A stretch of DNA of 64,000 bases from Suillus spraguei (lineage: Eukaryota; Basidiomycota; Agaricomycetes; Boletales; Suillaceae): assembly GCA_016800925.1 (NCBI GenBank), contig JABCPU010000022.1, positions 62,001 to 126,000 of the forward strand, in the 5' to 3' direction. The translations under genes were made by a program, and so were the position numbers. Shown one piece after another: positions 32,867 to 46,294 of the stretch (position 1 is its first letter; every line of letters starts with the position of its first letter). The notes under the pieces were generated by a model, which ran no database searches, had not been told where the DNA came from, and saw only the letters and a list, made by a program, of their open reading frames with translations.

Positions 32867-34640
32867 AGGGAAGGTAAATATTGTGAGTGAGAAGCGTTGA
32901 TGCAACCTTATAATTTATCAGTGTGCAGTGTGGACCCTTAGCTAACCCGAATCCAATACAACTTCCGCCGTACACGAGTCGTTGGCACTGAAATTTGCCC
33001 TTAAGCCCCGTGAAACGTAATAAATGTACCTACTATATTTAATCTCCGAGTCCCTGGTCTCCCATAAGTAGCTCGGACCTTGCGATCACATAGAATTCAG
33101 GAAGACCGGCAGTTCATGTTATCTTAGTCGATTGAAACTAACCTTATGTTTGCCTTGTTATGTCACAAAATGATATCTGTATTTGCAATCGCAACGTTCT
33201 GAAAATAGAGTTCAATGTACCCTTCGGACCTCACGCCATCCACAATGAAAAGACCCCAGACTCTGCTCGACATATTCATATTCGCTTCAGTCTAATGTTG
33301 CAGCCATTATCGAGCGGTATACAATGGTATCAAGATATCTTCATCCCTGCGCAACTTGAGTTTGGATCGCAAGAAGACGCTGCTCTCGTTAGATTTCCCA
33401 GAAAGGTTGTCTCACCACTAAGAAGGTTCATTAAGTGAGCATATCCAAGGCCACAGAGTGAACAGCTTTCGGGATGTAGCAGGCCCGAGGCTGTGTATGA
33501 GGACAAACGGTATGTAAGTTATTCGTGCAGTAATGTCCCTCCTGGATGCAGCCACAAATGATCTTACACAGCTCATCAGCCGCCCTGATCTTCTGTTGTC
33601 GTTATCCTTATATTATTAACGTCTTTTCCCTTACCGTTCTCATTCATGACGTGGTGGTCAGTCTCCAGACGTCATGTCATTTGTATCATAGAATGTAGTA
33701 ATGACATTGATGAATATATCCTGAACTTAACGTCGACTGCTTGAAAATGCGAAGCACGCTAGGGCCATAAAATGGGTTGTTGTAGGGAGGTATTTCGGAC
33801 AAGCAAAAGATGTGCTAGCATGAACCATATGCGTTGCAGGACAACTCATGGCTGAAAATGAGTCAGAGTGTCTTGTTATAGGTTCAAGTGACGCCTAAGT
33901 ATAGCGGCCGAGACAACGAGGCCGAAGTATATGATATTCAACTATTCAATCTAGATTCTAAGTACTCATCCATGAGGTATATCACGGTACTGAACTCGAG
34001 ATGGGAACATCGGTGAGTAGTAGAGTAGAACTAGCGAGTCGTCGAACTCGCTAGTCACGACTCGATATAATTATGTACAGTATGCTGCCCGGTCATGAAC
34101 ACAACTGTCTGATCGAAGGGCATTAGCAAGTGTGCAGAATGGCACTGGCATGATTCTTCGGGGCGCTGGTTGCTGCAGTGCATCTTGTGTCCATCGACGA
34201 GCCGTGCCGAGTTGTACCACTGAATTTTGCATGGCTGTGATATAGCGAAGGAACCAGAGAAGATCCAGGCTTTGATAGCAGTGAAAGCGACAAGCGCTTA
34301 CATAAGTGTCAATGAGAGGTGAATAAGTTCGTTGTGATTTGGAACCCATAAAAGCGCCGAGCCTCAGCCTGGGCCTCGTTGGAGAAACATTCAATGAGGT
34401 TTTCATTATAAATGCTGTCAGTAAGGCTGCTCGATAATTGCTGCAACAATAAACTGAAGCGAACCGATATCAAGCAGAGTCTGGGGTCTTTTCGTTGTGA
34501 ATACTTACCACGAGGGTGTTCGGACTTTTTCTGTGCAGGATTTGGAGAAACTCGAAAGAACCGAGTAAGGTTCGACTGATAACAGGGTACTAGAATCACT
34601 GGGCAGTGGGCAATATTTGATATAGTTATGCACCATGAGG
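32867..34640. other. No clear gene; inverted duplicate fragments
   Basis: Around 33246-33310 (+) and 34420-34495 (-) the same sequence occurs in opposite orientation (AAAAGACCCCAGACTCTGCT, then TTCGCTTCAGT, then ATTATCGAGC). The longer minus-strand context reads KRPQTLLDIGSLQFIVAAIIEQ, mildly reminiscent of the C-terminal exon of the G-domain gene. Minus frames at 34071-34659 are unrecognised. The remainder looks non-coding. Confidence 0.4.
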
Positions 34641-34914
34641 CATCAGGAAATTCACACATTCCTTAACATGCTTAATCAGCTTAACTCACTTATCTCAAAA
34701 CTTGTTTGCTCTCTCTCACATCATTCACCTGGCATATCTTATATTTTTTGAGTGCGAAATACAATAAAACATGTATATTAATATATCTCAACTTTTTTTT
34801 TTCTGAATTCATTCACATTGAAATTTTGGACAAGTAGATTCAATTTCACCAAGGCAGTTAAGTGTAAATAAGTCCGCATAAGGGCACGTCAAGGAATGTG
34901 TGAATTTCCTGATG
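34641..34914 (+). mobile_element. KDZ-derived MITE, copy 2
   Basis: A 274-bp copy, nearly identical to 4718-4990, in the same orientation, starting CATCAGG and ending CCTGATG. Flanks are GAGG and GGCG, with no target duplication. Confidence 0.92.
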
Positions 34915-35213
34915 GGCGTACACGAGGAGACCCTAAGCTGACCGCTTCCGTAAATGTGAGTCAATGTCTATATTTGAAATCGTACATGGATCTCAGTAAA
35001 CCGTTATTGTGGTGCACGAGTTTTCTATTTGATAATTAAAACGACTGCAAGGTGTTGGCTGGCGCAAGCCATTGGTATCCACTTGGTGCACCGCAGGGCG
35101 TACACGTCATAGGGTACTTCACTTCCTCACAGTTGATGCATGGATTATGCTCAACGTCTAGCTAAATAAATCTACAGTACATCAGAGTCAATTCTTCCCT
35201 AAATCAAATCGTC

Positions 35214-35522
35214 ATGGCTAGTTCTCTTCCTGCTTCAACGGTTTCCTACCCTCTCCGCATCTATGGTACTCAATTCTTGTCATTAAACAGTGTCATCAAC
35301 CCCGCTGAATATATCTATAGGTATCACCGTTGATCTCAGCAAGTCGAAGCTGAATGTAGAGTCTGCTGAAGTACAGATCAGCAAGTCACATTTGCCAATT
35401 GAACACGAACCAGGCAGGGGTTTGCGACACACTTTTTCCCCAGCTATGTAAGTACTCGACCCCAACGCATGTTCTCACCTGTGTTACCACTGTGTCTTTA
35501 TCGTAGGGAGCTTTCTCATCTC
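35214..35522 (+). pseudogene. Small host gene, cut by the KDZ insertion
   Basis: An ATG at 35214 opens MASSLPASTVSYPLRIYG. A 55-60 nt intron (donor GTACTC, acceptor ATATAG) follows, then ITVDLSKSKLNVESAEVQ and EPGRGLRHTFSPAM, a second intron (GTAAGT..CGTAG) and the start of a third exon. The third exon runs into the KDZ terminus at 35523. On the far side (46824) the same frame would continue for nine codons to a TGA. The product would be about 75 residues and is of unknown family. Whether the gene was real before the insertion is an inference from the clean splice sites and frame. Confidence 0.4.
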
Positions 35523-35553
35523 CATCAGGAAATTCACACATTCCTTGACGTGC
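35523..35553 (+). repeat. Left terminal inverted repeat of KDZ element 1
   Basis: CATCAGG start, inverted match to 46793-46823 with two mismatches. The arm continues to AAAATTTC at 35610-35617, the MITE junction. Confidence 0.9.
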
Positions 35554-35804
35554 CCTTATGCGGACTTATTTACACTTAACTGCCTTGGTGAAATTGAATC
35601 TACTTGTCCAAAATTTCCACCCTTGGCAGCACTTTTTAGACCTTCCCACGGTCTTTCAGACTGGGTTTCTTGGTGTGCGCTAACCTATCTCCAAGACGTC
35701 CCTCCTGAAAGAACCTCCCGCCCATTGCCTCCAGATTCTACTGAATTTTCCTACCAAGGTACGTGACCCTCACCTTTGTAAACTGACAAATACTATTCTT
35801 CTAA

Positions 35805-36060
35805 AGGAGGTCTGAGAGGAGTGTCTGCGAGGCTTGGGAGGATCGTTGAGGAGGTTTGAGAGAGTTGTGAGGGAGGTTTGAGAGGGTCGTATGAGAGGTT
35901 TGAGAGGGTCGTATGAGAGGTTTGAGAGGGTCATTGGAGAGGTTTGAGAGGGATGTCAGGGAGGTTTGGAAGGGTCTTCAAGGAGGTTTGAGAAGGTCGT
36001 CGAGGAGGTTTGAGAGGGTCGTCGAGGAGGTTTTTGGGGGGAACATTTGCGATGTTTTGG
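35805..36060 (+). repeat. ~24-bp minisatellite (GAGGTTTGAGAGGGTCGT-like)
   Basis: About ten imperfect units of GAGGTTTGAGAGGGTCGT plus a variable spacer, just inside the left end of KDZ element 1. Related words recur at about 41220-41270 between its two genes. Confidence 0.85.
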
Positions 36061-36474
36061 AGGACTGTCACGTATTCACTTATGTTTTCCGTTTGTTTTT
36101 TCAACGGGTGTTCCGCTCGACACTCGTGCTTGTAGTAGTGGTGAAAATTTCACACATTGGTTCAAGCAACATACTCAATGTATTGGATGGATGGTAACAG
36201 CACGACAAGATGTTGAACTACATACAGAAGTACTAGGATGAATTAAAAGGGTCAGGTACGAGAAATAAAACACATCGAGGGCAGTCACGGTGCATATGAG
36301 AGCGGCATAAACGCAGAACAGCAGAACAAGAAACAAAACACATCGAAGGTGGTGCAGAAGAGAGCGGCATACTAAAAAGGCAGAATAGCAGAACAGGGAT
36401 GGGCAGGAAGGTGGAAATGACCGGACTACAACTTGGACGACAAAAAATAGAAAGCATAATAATGAACCGGGGGG

Positions 36475-39400
36475 CTAAAGGAGATACATACGGTCAAGTA
36501 GAAGGAGGCGCCTTGCCTGGGTACTCTGCCTGAGAGCTCGAGTTGGGACTTGGTCCATAGTATGGACTGCGTGAATCGTGACCGGCCCACCTGGAGTCCG
36601 CGGTGTATCCAGGTGTCTCCCATGAGCATGGGGGTCAGGATAGTAACCTCTGCTGTGCTGGGGAGGCATTCCATGGCTACGATCGTCAAAATCACCACGG
36701 GGAGGGTATCCATATTCACGGCGCGTGTATCCATAGTCCATAGCCGGGCTATATCTGTCATGGTCGGAGTATGCCTGCGAGCGACTGCGCTCCCGTTCCA
36801 TGCCATGGTCTGTGCTGGATTCTGCCACTGGGGACAAATCTCGTGTAGGGTTGCGAGTATCGTAGTGCTCAGGAGGGCTTTCGTGACCATGGCCATTGCC
36901 ATTGTGATGATAGTATAGATCATGTGGATGGAGGCGTTGGTAATCCTGCAGCTGCCAAGACATTAATTTAATCATGCAAAAATCAGAGTGTATCACTTAC
37001 TGGATAGGATGCGTCATGAGTACCACGACCAGGCATACGAGGATCATGCACCTCTCGATTAAGGCGTTCACGAGGGTCAGGAGGGAAAGGACCGCGGGGG
37101 TCAGGAGGAAATGGACCACGGGAGTCAGGAGGGAGAGGCCCACGAGAGCCATAGAAAGGATAATTCCTTCGATCACGATGGAAATTATCTGGAAGATCTT
37201 GACGGATGGGTTCACGAGAAACTTGACGGTCGGGTTCACGAGATGCGTGACGGTCGGGTTCATGAGATAGTTGATGGACAGGTTCACGAGGATCGCGGAT
37301 TTCACGATGGAGATGCTCTCGACGGCGCATGGACTCCTCAGATTGGCTATCAGTGTTCATGGGGAGGTTGTGGGGCTCCGGTGGTGCTCGACTGGTCAAG
37401 CCGTCATCCAAGGTACCTCGGCTCACCAATCCATTACCTCCATTACCTCCTCCTCCTACATCACCGCCTCCTCCTACTACCACTACCACCCCTCCTCCCG
37501 ATCCTCCAGGAGGCACAGGAAGATGCTCTGCGGGCAAAGATGTGTCTGGTTGCCCCAGAACTTGGCCAATATCGCTGGCAACATCATGTTGAACTGCGTC
37601 TGAAGTTGATGTAGACCGCAGGAGTGCACCGTTCACCTCCGTGTTTGGCTGTGACAGTGGTGCAGCCGCCTCCTCAGTAGTATCTGCAGGCACATCTGCA
37701 GAACTTGTCGCAGAGTTGTCTGCGCTCCTTGGAAAGAGTTTCTGGGACTTGGCTTCGATCCTGTCGTCAATAGCGTCAGAGTCGCCATCGGAGTATATGG
37801 TACGAAGGGCCCGGCCATGACGAGACGTTGGCTTTGTCTTCGAATGAGAACCCTTCATAACTGGTCGTGCTTTGACACGACCTATAAAATCAAATGTTAG
37901 CCCACTGAAATAAATAGATAGATGATGTCGTACCTTTGGTGTTCGCAGGTTGCTCAGAAGGGCCGTCACGAAGGCGCATAGTAGTAGTCGCAAGGAGGTC
38001 TTGATCGTCGCCGGATGACTCTACTGTCACAGGGGATAATGGTCCTCCTTTTGTTGGTGATTGTAACGGCGCTGGTGTCTCCTTTGATTGTGCACCTGTC
38101 CTCCCTGCTTTTGGGAGAATGTCTACAGGTGATATGCGCTTCTTTGATGCACGCAGCTCACCACTGGACTTCCGCTTCTTCCTCTTTCCGTGAGACGCAT
38201 CCTCATACTCCGACTCAGAGTCCTGTTGGTGATGGTCGTTTGTGTCTTGAGAATCGGGGGAAGAGGATCGAACATCGATCACCTCGCGAGCTGGCGGCCA
38301 GGCAACAACCTTAAAAGGCCGTGATGGGGGAGGTACTACCTCAAGACGCATAACAGATTTCCCTACTGAAGTGGTAGATTTCTTGACTTTAGTAACTGCT
38401 GTACTGGACTTGATGCGAGGGGGACCATTGTAGTCGATATGTCCATCGACGAACAGACATCGAGCGCGTGAATGAGGGTAGTCTGATGGAGGAGCTTCAC
38501 CGAAAATAACAGGCCGCTGAGAGGTCAATACTGCCGCTATTGAAATTAGACTGTCAGAAAAACAAAATCCAGAACATACAAATCGATCACATACCTCGAT
38601 CCACAACGTCAACTTTCTCGACATACATGGACTTTGCTTTTAAAGCCTCGACAAGGATAGTGACCTCCTTCTGTGTCAAACCAGCGACACCCTTGCTCTT
38701 TGAACTTGAGGTAATCCCGCGTGACTCGCCTGGCAGGAGACACTTGTGTGCGGGGTAACCCTTGATGCAAACATTGTCGTCTGCCAGGGCATTCGGCATG
38801 AGCTTCCAAGGAAAGGTCCTGTCGGTGCCGAATTTGCCTCCGAACTTGGCTGATGTAGGACAGTCCATTAGTCTGAATATGATTAGAGTGAACCGAAAAC
38901 GTACCAACTTGTTTCGTAATTTGCTTCTTGATCCATTTGATACTGTCTTCGCGTCCTTCCAAAGGGTCAGAACCTGGATCCATGTCATCGGGGTCAGGGT
39001 CCTTAGAACCGGGGCGCTTGGAATTCACAACTTTGGAAGAGGACGCCATATCAGTATCTTCCTGATCCATGAATGCGAGATCGACGGTAGATAATGATAT
39101 GGAGTTACTGTGACATTTAATGAGATAGTGTAAACTTCAAGATAGTAAAAAAAACTCACTAAACTTGGGCTTTGAGGTGACCGATGATAGTGTCATTGTC
39201 TGCGCGGCATCGCATGAGAAAGAACTATCGCAGAATATCAATAAGTGCATGAGGTTTAGACACGACTTTGACGACTTACGTCTGTTGCTCCAGGCGTTGT
39301 GTGTACGTGACCGAGAGAAGCATCCTGATTGACAATCTTGCCACACATAACAGTCGCAGACTCAAACCCGAATTTAGCGGATGCAACATCTAACTGCATG

Positions 39401-40814
39401 GATGAATGTACATAAGTGCCGAGACACCAACAATGAAATCACTTACAATATTCGTCACCCTTTTCTGAAGCCTCTGGAATGCTTGCGCGCGCTGACTAAC
39501 TGTTTGAGGCAATCCACCTAACGAAGATATCTCGTCATGCATGTCAAGGATATCTTGAAATGTGTCGGGGTATTGTTCTTTGAACTTCGCGTAGCAGTCT
39601 TTACGCACAGTAGCGCCTGTGAAAAATTTAATTTACATACTGTAATGGATGCATATTGAGAACTTACTAGGTGTGCGTGCTCCAACTGGAAGATCTTGAT
39701 GAAGTCGGGCGAGTTCCTGCTGTGAGTTGTCCTTGAAATAATTAGAATAAAGGTTCCAGTAATTGATGCTGCTTGCGGTGCGTCCACGGCTCTTCATGAA
39801 CAGGTTGATCACTTGATGCATTGGCATCGCAGTAGACCTGGATAATTCAAGTAAGGTCTTATCGATGGCTGCAAACCCTGCATCAAGTGCATCGTTGGTC
39901 TCTGCAGACCTGCGTCCCACGACTGGTAGTTCCTCAGAGCGTGAAGTAAGGCTTTCTTCAGGAAACCGTTCGTGGATGCTGGAGTCAGGAGAGTAGTGGC
40001 TCAAGTCGAGTTGCTGACTTGGCCCAGGACTTGGGGTGTGTGCAGTGGGGACGCTAGGATCATTCATGTCCTTCAGTGGTGTGGGTGGAATAATGTTCGT
40101 GGAGGGCGGAAGCGCAGGACCAGCTTGAGGGGCTGAGTGAGATGCGCGGTGAAGATCAAATGGTGGGACTTGACCGGGGAAGCTTTGTATGAAGCCTGAA
40201 GGATCTGGAGCCTGATCCCTGAGTAAGGTTGTGAACGGTTCGGCGCCCATGAGATCAAACATAGTTGTCTGTTGGCCCGTCCAAGTAGGCTGGTCACTCA
40301 TCGAACCATAGAACATGTCTTGGAGAGGTGCGGGAGCTGGGGGTCGGGAAGCCGCGTCACCTGTGAAGGGTGATGGGTGGCGACTGCTGCCCTGTGGGAC
40401 AGTGAGTGATGTTACATCGCCTGTAAATGGTGAGTGGTGCCGAGTGCCGCTCAGTGCAATGGTAAGTGTTGAATCACTCGCTCCATCTTGAGGCTGGTCC
40501 AAAGATGCAGCGCTTGGGCCTGATTGCGCAGAACCTTGCAAAGATGCAGTGCCTGATTGCGCAGAACCTTGACTGTCTGCATTTGGTTGGCCCCCCCTTC
40601 GTCGAATAGAAGCACCTTTGATGACACCGGTGTCACGCGCTGTGGCCTTAAGATGACTCCTCAACCTTGATGGAGTCAGCTCGACTGTTGGTTCTTCATA
40701 CCGACGGCCTCCACCAAATTGTTCATACGCATAGTTGGCGTCAGGAAGGGGAAAGGCTGGAGAGGATGGCCTGTTGAACAAGTCCAATTCCTCATTGAAC
40801 GGGGTTTGAGTCAT
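36475..40814 (-). CDS. KDZ accessory gene: HMG-like domain plus long disordered tail
   Basis: This multi-exon minus-strand gene starts at 40814. The first exon (to 39668) encodes a Ser/Pro/Gln-rich region with repeated SPFTGD and AQSG motifs, then an HMG-box-like helix (INYWNLYSNYFKDNSQQELARL). Next comes an exon with CYAKFKEQYPDTFQDILDMHDE and one with SAKFGFESATVMCGKIVNQ. An intron joining in frame (HLKAQV-Y-NSISLS) leads to KDPDPDDMDPGSD. PTSAKFGGKFGTDRTFPWKL and a basic, acidic and Gly/Pro-rich tail follow, with RGPFPPDPRGPFPPDPRE repeats and an Arg/His/Tyr-rich end to 36475. Frames appear continuous across the introns. It is transposon-encoded and probably DNA-binding, acting with the transposase; that role is inference. 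Confidence 0.65.
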
Positions 40815-42037
40815 TCTAAAGAAGTATTGTCAAAGAGGGATACTTCTGAGCATGCAATAACGCACCGATGCAAGTATCTGAAAGAACGTAGCTGTCACGA
40901 AGGACAGTGCATGAGCAAAGGAGCCAAAAAACAAGTGAAATAAATTTACGCACCAAAATAAGATATACGACAGGCCGGCGAATGTTATTTTGTATGTTGA
41001 AGGGAGCAAATTTAGCAGAGGAGAGAGGCGTATGAGTGATACGAAGAGCAGCTCCGGAGGAAAAGACTCACCGCAGCCTCATTATTATATGTATTTTGCT
41101 ATTAGTACATTCGCGATCAGGGTCACTAAGTTTTATGCTACATAACAAGTTAGAATGCAATCAGTATCAGGACTCAGGAGCCGACTGACCGGGAGTATTT
41201 TCGGTAGGGCCTGTCATGGATGTCTGAGAGGGTTGTGCAGGATCGGTAGGTCCAGGAGGGTCGTGAACCTACTGGAGTGTATGCCGGCGAGGCTGTCAGC
41301 CAGTAAGATTGAGAATATACCTTGTGTTAACATAGAAACACAAACTGCAAGAGATGAGTTGGCATGAAATCCTTGACAATAGTATCGAACTACTCACGGC
41401 ATCAGCCCCAACCAAATGACATGAAAATATCTCGGGACAGCAAGGATACTTGGTATGCTATGGCGCAATGAGTGGGACAACCTGTACAATACGTTATGAG
41501 CTTAAAGCGGCATGACAGTGCATGAATGCTGATTGGAAATGAACCTAGGACTTACCTTGTCCGATTGACTCTCCTCTCCGCTCATTGTTCTCATGGCGAA
41601 TCTAGTACTACGACACGATATCTTCTGGTTGTCGGTGTGCTATGTTCGAGCTGGGAAATGTTTCTGAGATGTAAGAGGAGCTGTTTGGAGAAGAAACACT
41701 TACCATATAATGATTGTGTGCCAGTGTACGATATGGCAAGAAGCAAGAAGAAAGTCATATTCTATGATAGGCCTGGCTGATGCAGATTCATTCCACAAGC
41801 TCGATGTTTATGGTAGGGAGAAGATTCTTGGATAGGTGTTCGATATAATGATACTTGTTAGGATGTATGGCCAACTTGAGGGAGATATATTCTATGATAG
41901 CCTGTTTGACGCATCATGATTTGTCCTCGTTGGCAAATTCAAATATGTTTGCGGGGAGGAGACAGTATGATAGATTGCTTGCCAATGGTCAATATGTACA
42001 GACTTAGGGTAGTAACGGTATGGTACATGCATGCAGG
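40815..42037. other. Intergenic region inside KDZ element 1
   Basis: Short open frames only, without motifs. It lies between the two co-directional genes and probably holds the promoter of the accessory gene and the terminator of the transposase gene. Confidence 0.5.
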
Positions 42038-45000
42038 CTAGAATACTGGTATGGAAAGTACGCGAGCACGTAGATAATGTCGTAGGTCACTCATTTCATC
42101 CTCTTGTAGTCGCGTAATGTGCCGTCCACGTAGGACAGCAATCATCGCTGCTAAAATCCATATGCCGCAATCATATCCATTGGTCTGGAGAGATTTAACC
42201 TGCGTGAATCGTCAAATTGAGGGTTGAGACAGGAGATACACCCGAACTCACTGTCAATGGGCGAGCTACCCATCCATCAAGATTAATATGTACCTCCTTC
42301 TCTCGTTGACGTGCTATCATCAGAAGTCGACAGACTAGTTTCGTGATATCCTGCAAAGCAATCAAAATCATCATTGCATGAAAGCTAGAATGAACCTACT
42401 TTCACGTCATGTTTCCACGGTTTCTGTTCAGCGAGACTGTCAAAGAGGTGAAGTTCTTTTCTTGACAAATATATAACGCAAACAACCCAATGGCCAACAT
42501 TAGCTGGCCTATGAATTGGCAGAACCCATACATCTTTCTCCCAATAACACGTCCAGGATGTATTGCGCCAAAGTATATCATCTGCGGCATTGTAGCGGAT
42601 GCGAGGCAGATCGTGTGTAGAGAAGATAGCCACGGTTGGGTTAGGCATGTCCATCTGCAGGAGGATGGCACAGCCATTGATACATACATCATTGAGGAAT
42701 GCAGTCGGACGAGCGAGAAAAGATATATCCCTCGGCTCAAACACTTGCTGGGGGAAGCGTCCAGTCGATGACGTTGTTCTTGTGGCTACACGTCCAGGCA
42801 CGATCGTATGCGAGTCTTGAGATGGTGCACGGAAGTCATCAATCAGGAGACCCTACATATATGTTAGTGAGAGTTGGCGTCAACAATATTGACGTACCTT
42901 GGGCGGATCCCACACTATGTTGGCACAAATATCATGCACGATATCTTCGTCCTCAACGAACTCTGCTCCAGCAATATCACCCTCCAGGATGTCTGCGAGC
43001 GCAGCTTGCTCGGGCTCAACCTCTGCCAAGTCGTCTACCTCAGGCAACACTGCTTCATCCTCTGGAACAGGGTCTTGCACTGTCACACTCGCCAAGTGAA
43101 GAGTGGTACTTTGAGGACCTCCAGAGTAGGCTATAGCGCAATCTAGCGCCTCCTTTGCACGGCTCGTAAACCGAACCGAAGATGCTAGCGAATTTGCCCA
43201 TCGCGTCTGAAGGCGGAGGAAATGAGAGCGCTTCTGTTGCAATGGAACAACAAAGCGCTTGTCTATAAATGAGCAAGTTCAACATTTAAACATTGATTGA
43301 ATATTGAGAAGCAAACTTACTTTCAGGCAAACGGAGTGAAAGCTCCAGTGCCGTCAGCTCCTCTCCAAAGAAGCGGCACAAATTGTCCGCCTCCATACCT
43401 AAGCGTTGTTGCTCCTCCCGACACCGGTCACGTTTGAGAAGGGCGCGGATTCCATCCCTGACATCTGAGTCTGCCAGCCATCGAGGCACCTCTCCCATTG
43501 AGGGTGTGACCCAGACATCCTGCATTAATGTCTGGTCACCACGTAACTCAGCTAATTTTGTGGGGAGGGCGGTGGGAAGCGGGATGTTCCAAGCAGGATC
43601 GTAGAGTAACTCTAGGCGCTCACAATATGAATTAAATTTTCTGATGGCCGTCATCAGAGCAGGTTGCCGTTTTGCAATGGCTTTCCGAGTGTGTTGATGA
43701 AGTTTTGTCCCTGAAAAATAAGGTTAGAATGGATGAGTAGTCGGACATGAAGACTTACCTAATGTTTGTTGGGATCCACCTACAGCGCGATCGAGCTTAT
43801 CCCATTCAAAAAAACTGGCGATAGCGCGCTTCCGAATATTCATCTTAAGATCGCGTGCGATAAGAAGTACACGGACGAAGTCCAGATTGACTCCATCGAG
43901 CTCGGGAAATCTGTCGTGTACATTTAGAGAAGAATACAGTGCTTCGACTTTGGCCATGAGACGATCATGGCCCCTCTGTAGGCTCTCGAGGACATCGAGG
44001 GTATCACCGGATGCTGCGTCCTTCTCTAGCGTAGTCCTTGTAGCCTGCAAGGCTCGATCAGAGGCATCCAAATCGGATTGTAGAGCCAGAACAGTGTCAA
44101 GTTCTTTTCGGAGGCGAGCAGGAGCATCTGAAGACATCTTTAGCAGAACTACTCGTTGTGCGCACATTGTATGGTTACTCACGAGCGCGAATTGAGAGTT
44201 GTGATTGTCGTTGGTCAGCCCACTGAGCCTGTAGGTCCTCCACAGATGTTTCACAACGGTTGATAGCATCGAGTGCCACAGAACCCTGGTCCTTGATGCC
44301 CCGTTTCAAACGGCGTTTAATCCAGTCACCGAGGTCATCTTTCATCTCAGATCCTATCGCAGTCGCTTGGCGGTCAATTAACCAAATACGGCGCTGACGC
44401 TAAGTGAATTAAAGTATTAGTACATATATGTTAGCGTACAATATCATGTAACGTACCGATGATGATCTTTCGACACCTATCAGGCGAATGAATCGCGACC
44501 ACAACCGCTCAGTCCCCTCGCCGTCAGATAACCCCATGCCAATGCACATCCGTGGATTGTGCACCAGTTGACAGGCCCATTCATGGCCATACGCGTGCAT
44601 GGCTGTAGTTGCGAAGCGCAGGCGCAATAACACATCCTGAGGGAGAATCTCGAACTGGGTATAATCAGCAAGTGAATGTAATTAAGATCATGTACGTACC
44701 TTTGAAAGGGACCGTGCAAGAACACAGCCGACGTCGTAGAGAGTCACGACCGTGGCTTGAGGAGGGAGCAATGTGAACAAGTGTTCAATCAGCGCAACAG
44801 AGTACTTCTGTTGCTCGCCAGGGGTATCGATGTTAGCAAAAAAAAGAGGAATATCATGACGGCAAATAAGCGCCATTATGCCTGTGTCGTCAAAGCTGTC
44901 CATAGCGGCCTTTTGTTTCTTCCCGTCGGCAGCTTCGTATGCATTCTCACATAGGTCGATAGCTTCATCAGGGACAAGGGGCGCGTGTGCCTTTGCTGGT

Positions 45001-46294
45001 CGCTTACGTTGTGCATTGATTCGGCGCCCGACTGCATCAACAAATTGCTTGGAAAGGAAGTAAGTTGGCTCATAGAAACGAGGACAGTCACCCGCAGAAC
45101 GCCGGTGACGATGATGGAAATTACCATCCGTAGCGACATGTATGTCTCCACCTTGTTCAATGGGTCGGCCGAATAGTGTGCCGCCAAAACATGCCGGACA
45201 GCGCTGTGCAAGGAGTGGTGCACATCGCCCACGGTGTAAGACAATTGAATCTGAACTTTGAGGTGGTGGTGGTTGGGGTGGTTGGAGGTTGGCCACACGG
45301 TCTCGACTTTGTTGGAGAACTGTGTCGACTTGGCGTTCGATTTCGACCTGTAGGACATCGTACCACTGTACGGCATGGCCCAGACCGCGACGAAAGGGTT
45401 CCTGCACAAGTTCACCCTGAAATAGTTTAGTAACATTAATACAAGACAAATAGATCTTACCCGTGCGTCAGTGACTTGAAACCCTCGGCGTGAATAGTGG
45501 GTTTTGAGCGCGGATGCCAGAGCGTTGATTGCATCACAAGAACGCTCAAAGAGTGCTCGATAAAACGACAGTAGATCCACTGAGACTGCCATACGAGGTT
45601 GTGAAGGTGAAGTAGGGAATAACCCATGATGAAGGAGGACCTGCGCAAGGCTGGAGCATTCGCAGCTCAGTACGTCGATTGATACAAATCCTGTTGACAT
45701 TGCACTCGTTAGATTAGGCAATAGGAAAAAATGTAAGTACTTGCTATCGAAGAATAAACACAACATATTCGTCCTTTTATGAGCGCATGTGTGAGTCCCG
45801 CATGCTGAGATCACATCGTGAGTTTTCTCCAAGGCTTGCCCAAGAGTTCGAGCATAATAACTCAATTGCGGGTCAACGAGGGTGGGTATAAGCTTCTGCC
45901 AGTTGGCGTATAATGTATCTGTCGATTTATCGGGGAGAATGCGCCGCTTGCGTGGACTTGTCTCTATGTCTGTGAGCCTATCAGAAGAGACTTCCTCCGA
46001 CATTTGGTCTTCAGCGCCTGTGAAATCAAAATTGTGCGTGTTCATGTTGTCTGCTTCACCAGAGGGACCACCCAGTGTGGTACGAGGAGAACACAATGTT
46101 TGGGATGATGTAGGATCCATGAGGCGTTGCATTTGAGCAAGTAGATGACGACGCTTGAGTTCCGCGCCAGGCAATGCCACGAGTGTTTGCGTTTTCCTCT
46201 TGTCTCTGGCTTTCCTCGGACTTACAAAGTGTTGCCCGAGGCCAGAGCATACGAGTTGAGCTTTACGAGTGTTCCGGGAGTTAGTTAGAGTCAT
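42038..46294 (-). CDS. KDZ transposase fused to a Ulp1-type cysteine protease
   Basis: The start at 46294 gives MTLTNSRNTRKAQLVC, and the gene runs through many short introns to TAG at 42038. The transposase part shows GFVSIDVLSCECSSLAQVLL and SFYRALFERSCDAINAL (about 45470-45690), CPACFGG (about 45190), VATDGNFHHRHR (about 45130), DDTGIMALICRHDIPLFFANID (about 44830-44900), TLYDVGCVLARSL (about 44720) and HAYGHEWACQL with GMGLSDGEGTERLWSRF (about 44500-44600). A helical region follows, then a C-terminal Ulp1/C48-like protease. Its candidate triad is His in NVGHWVVCV (about 42487), Asp in LHLFDSLAE (about 42437), and Gln/Cys in LQTNGYDCGIW (about 42160). Such fusions are known for basidiomycete KDZ elements. 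The transposase would cut and move the element; the protease may remove SUMO-like modifiers. No frame break was seen. Confidence 0.85.

Noticed and set aside
36983..37614. Plus-strand open frames opposite the KDZ accessory gene
   Set aside because: They are caused by the low-complexity GC-rich coding of the minus-strand gene.
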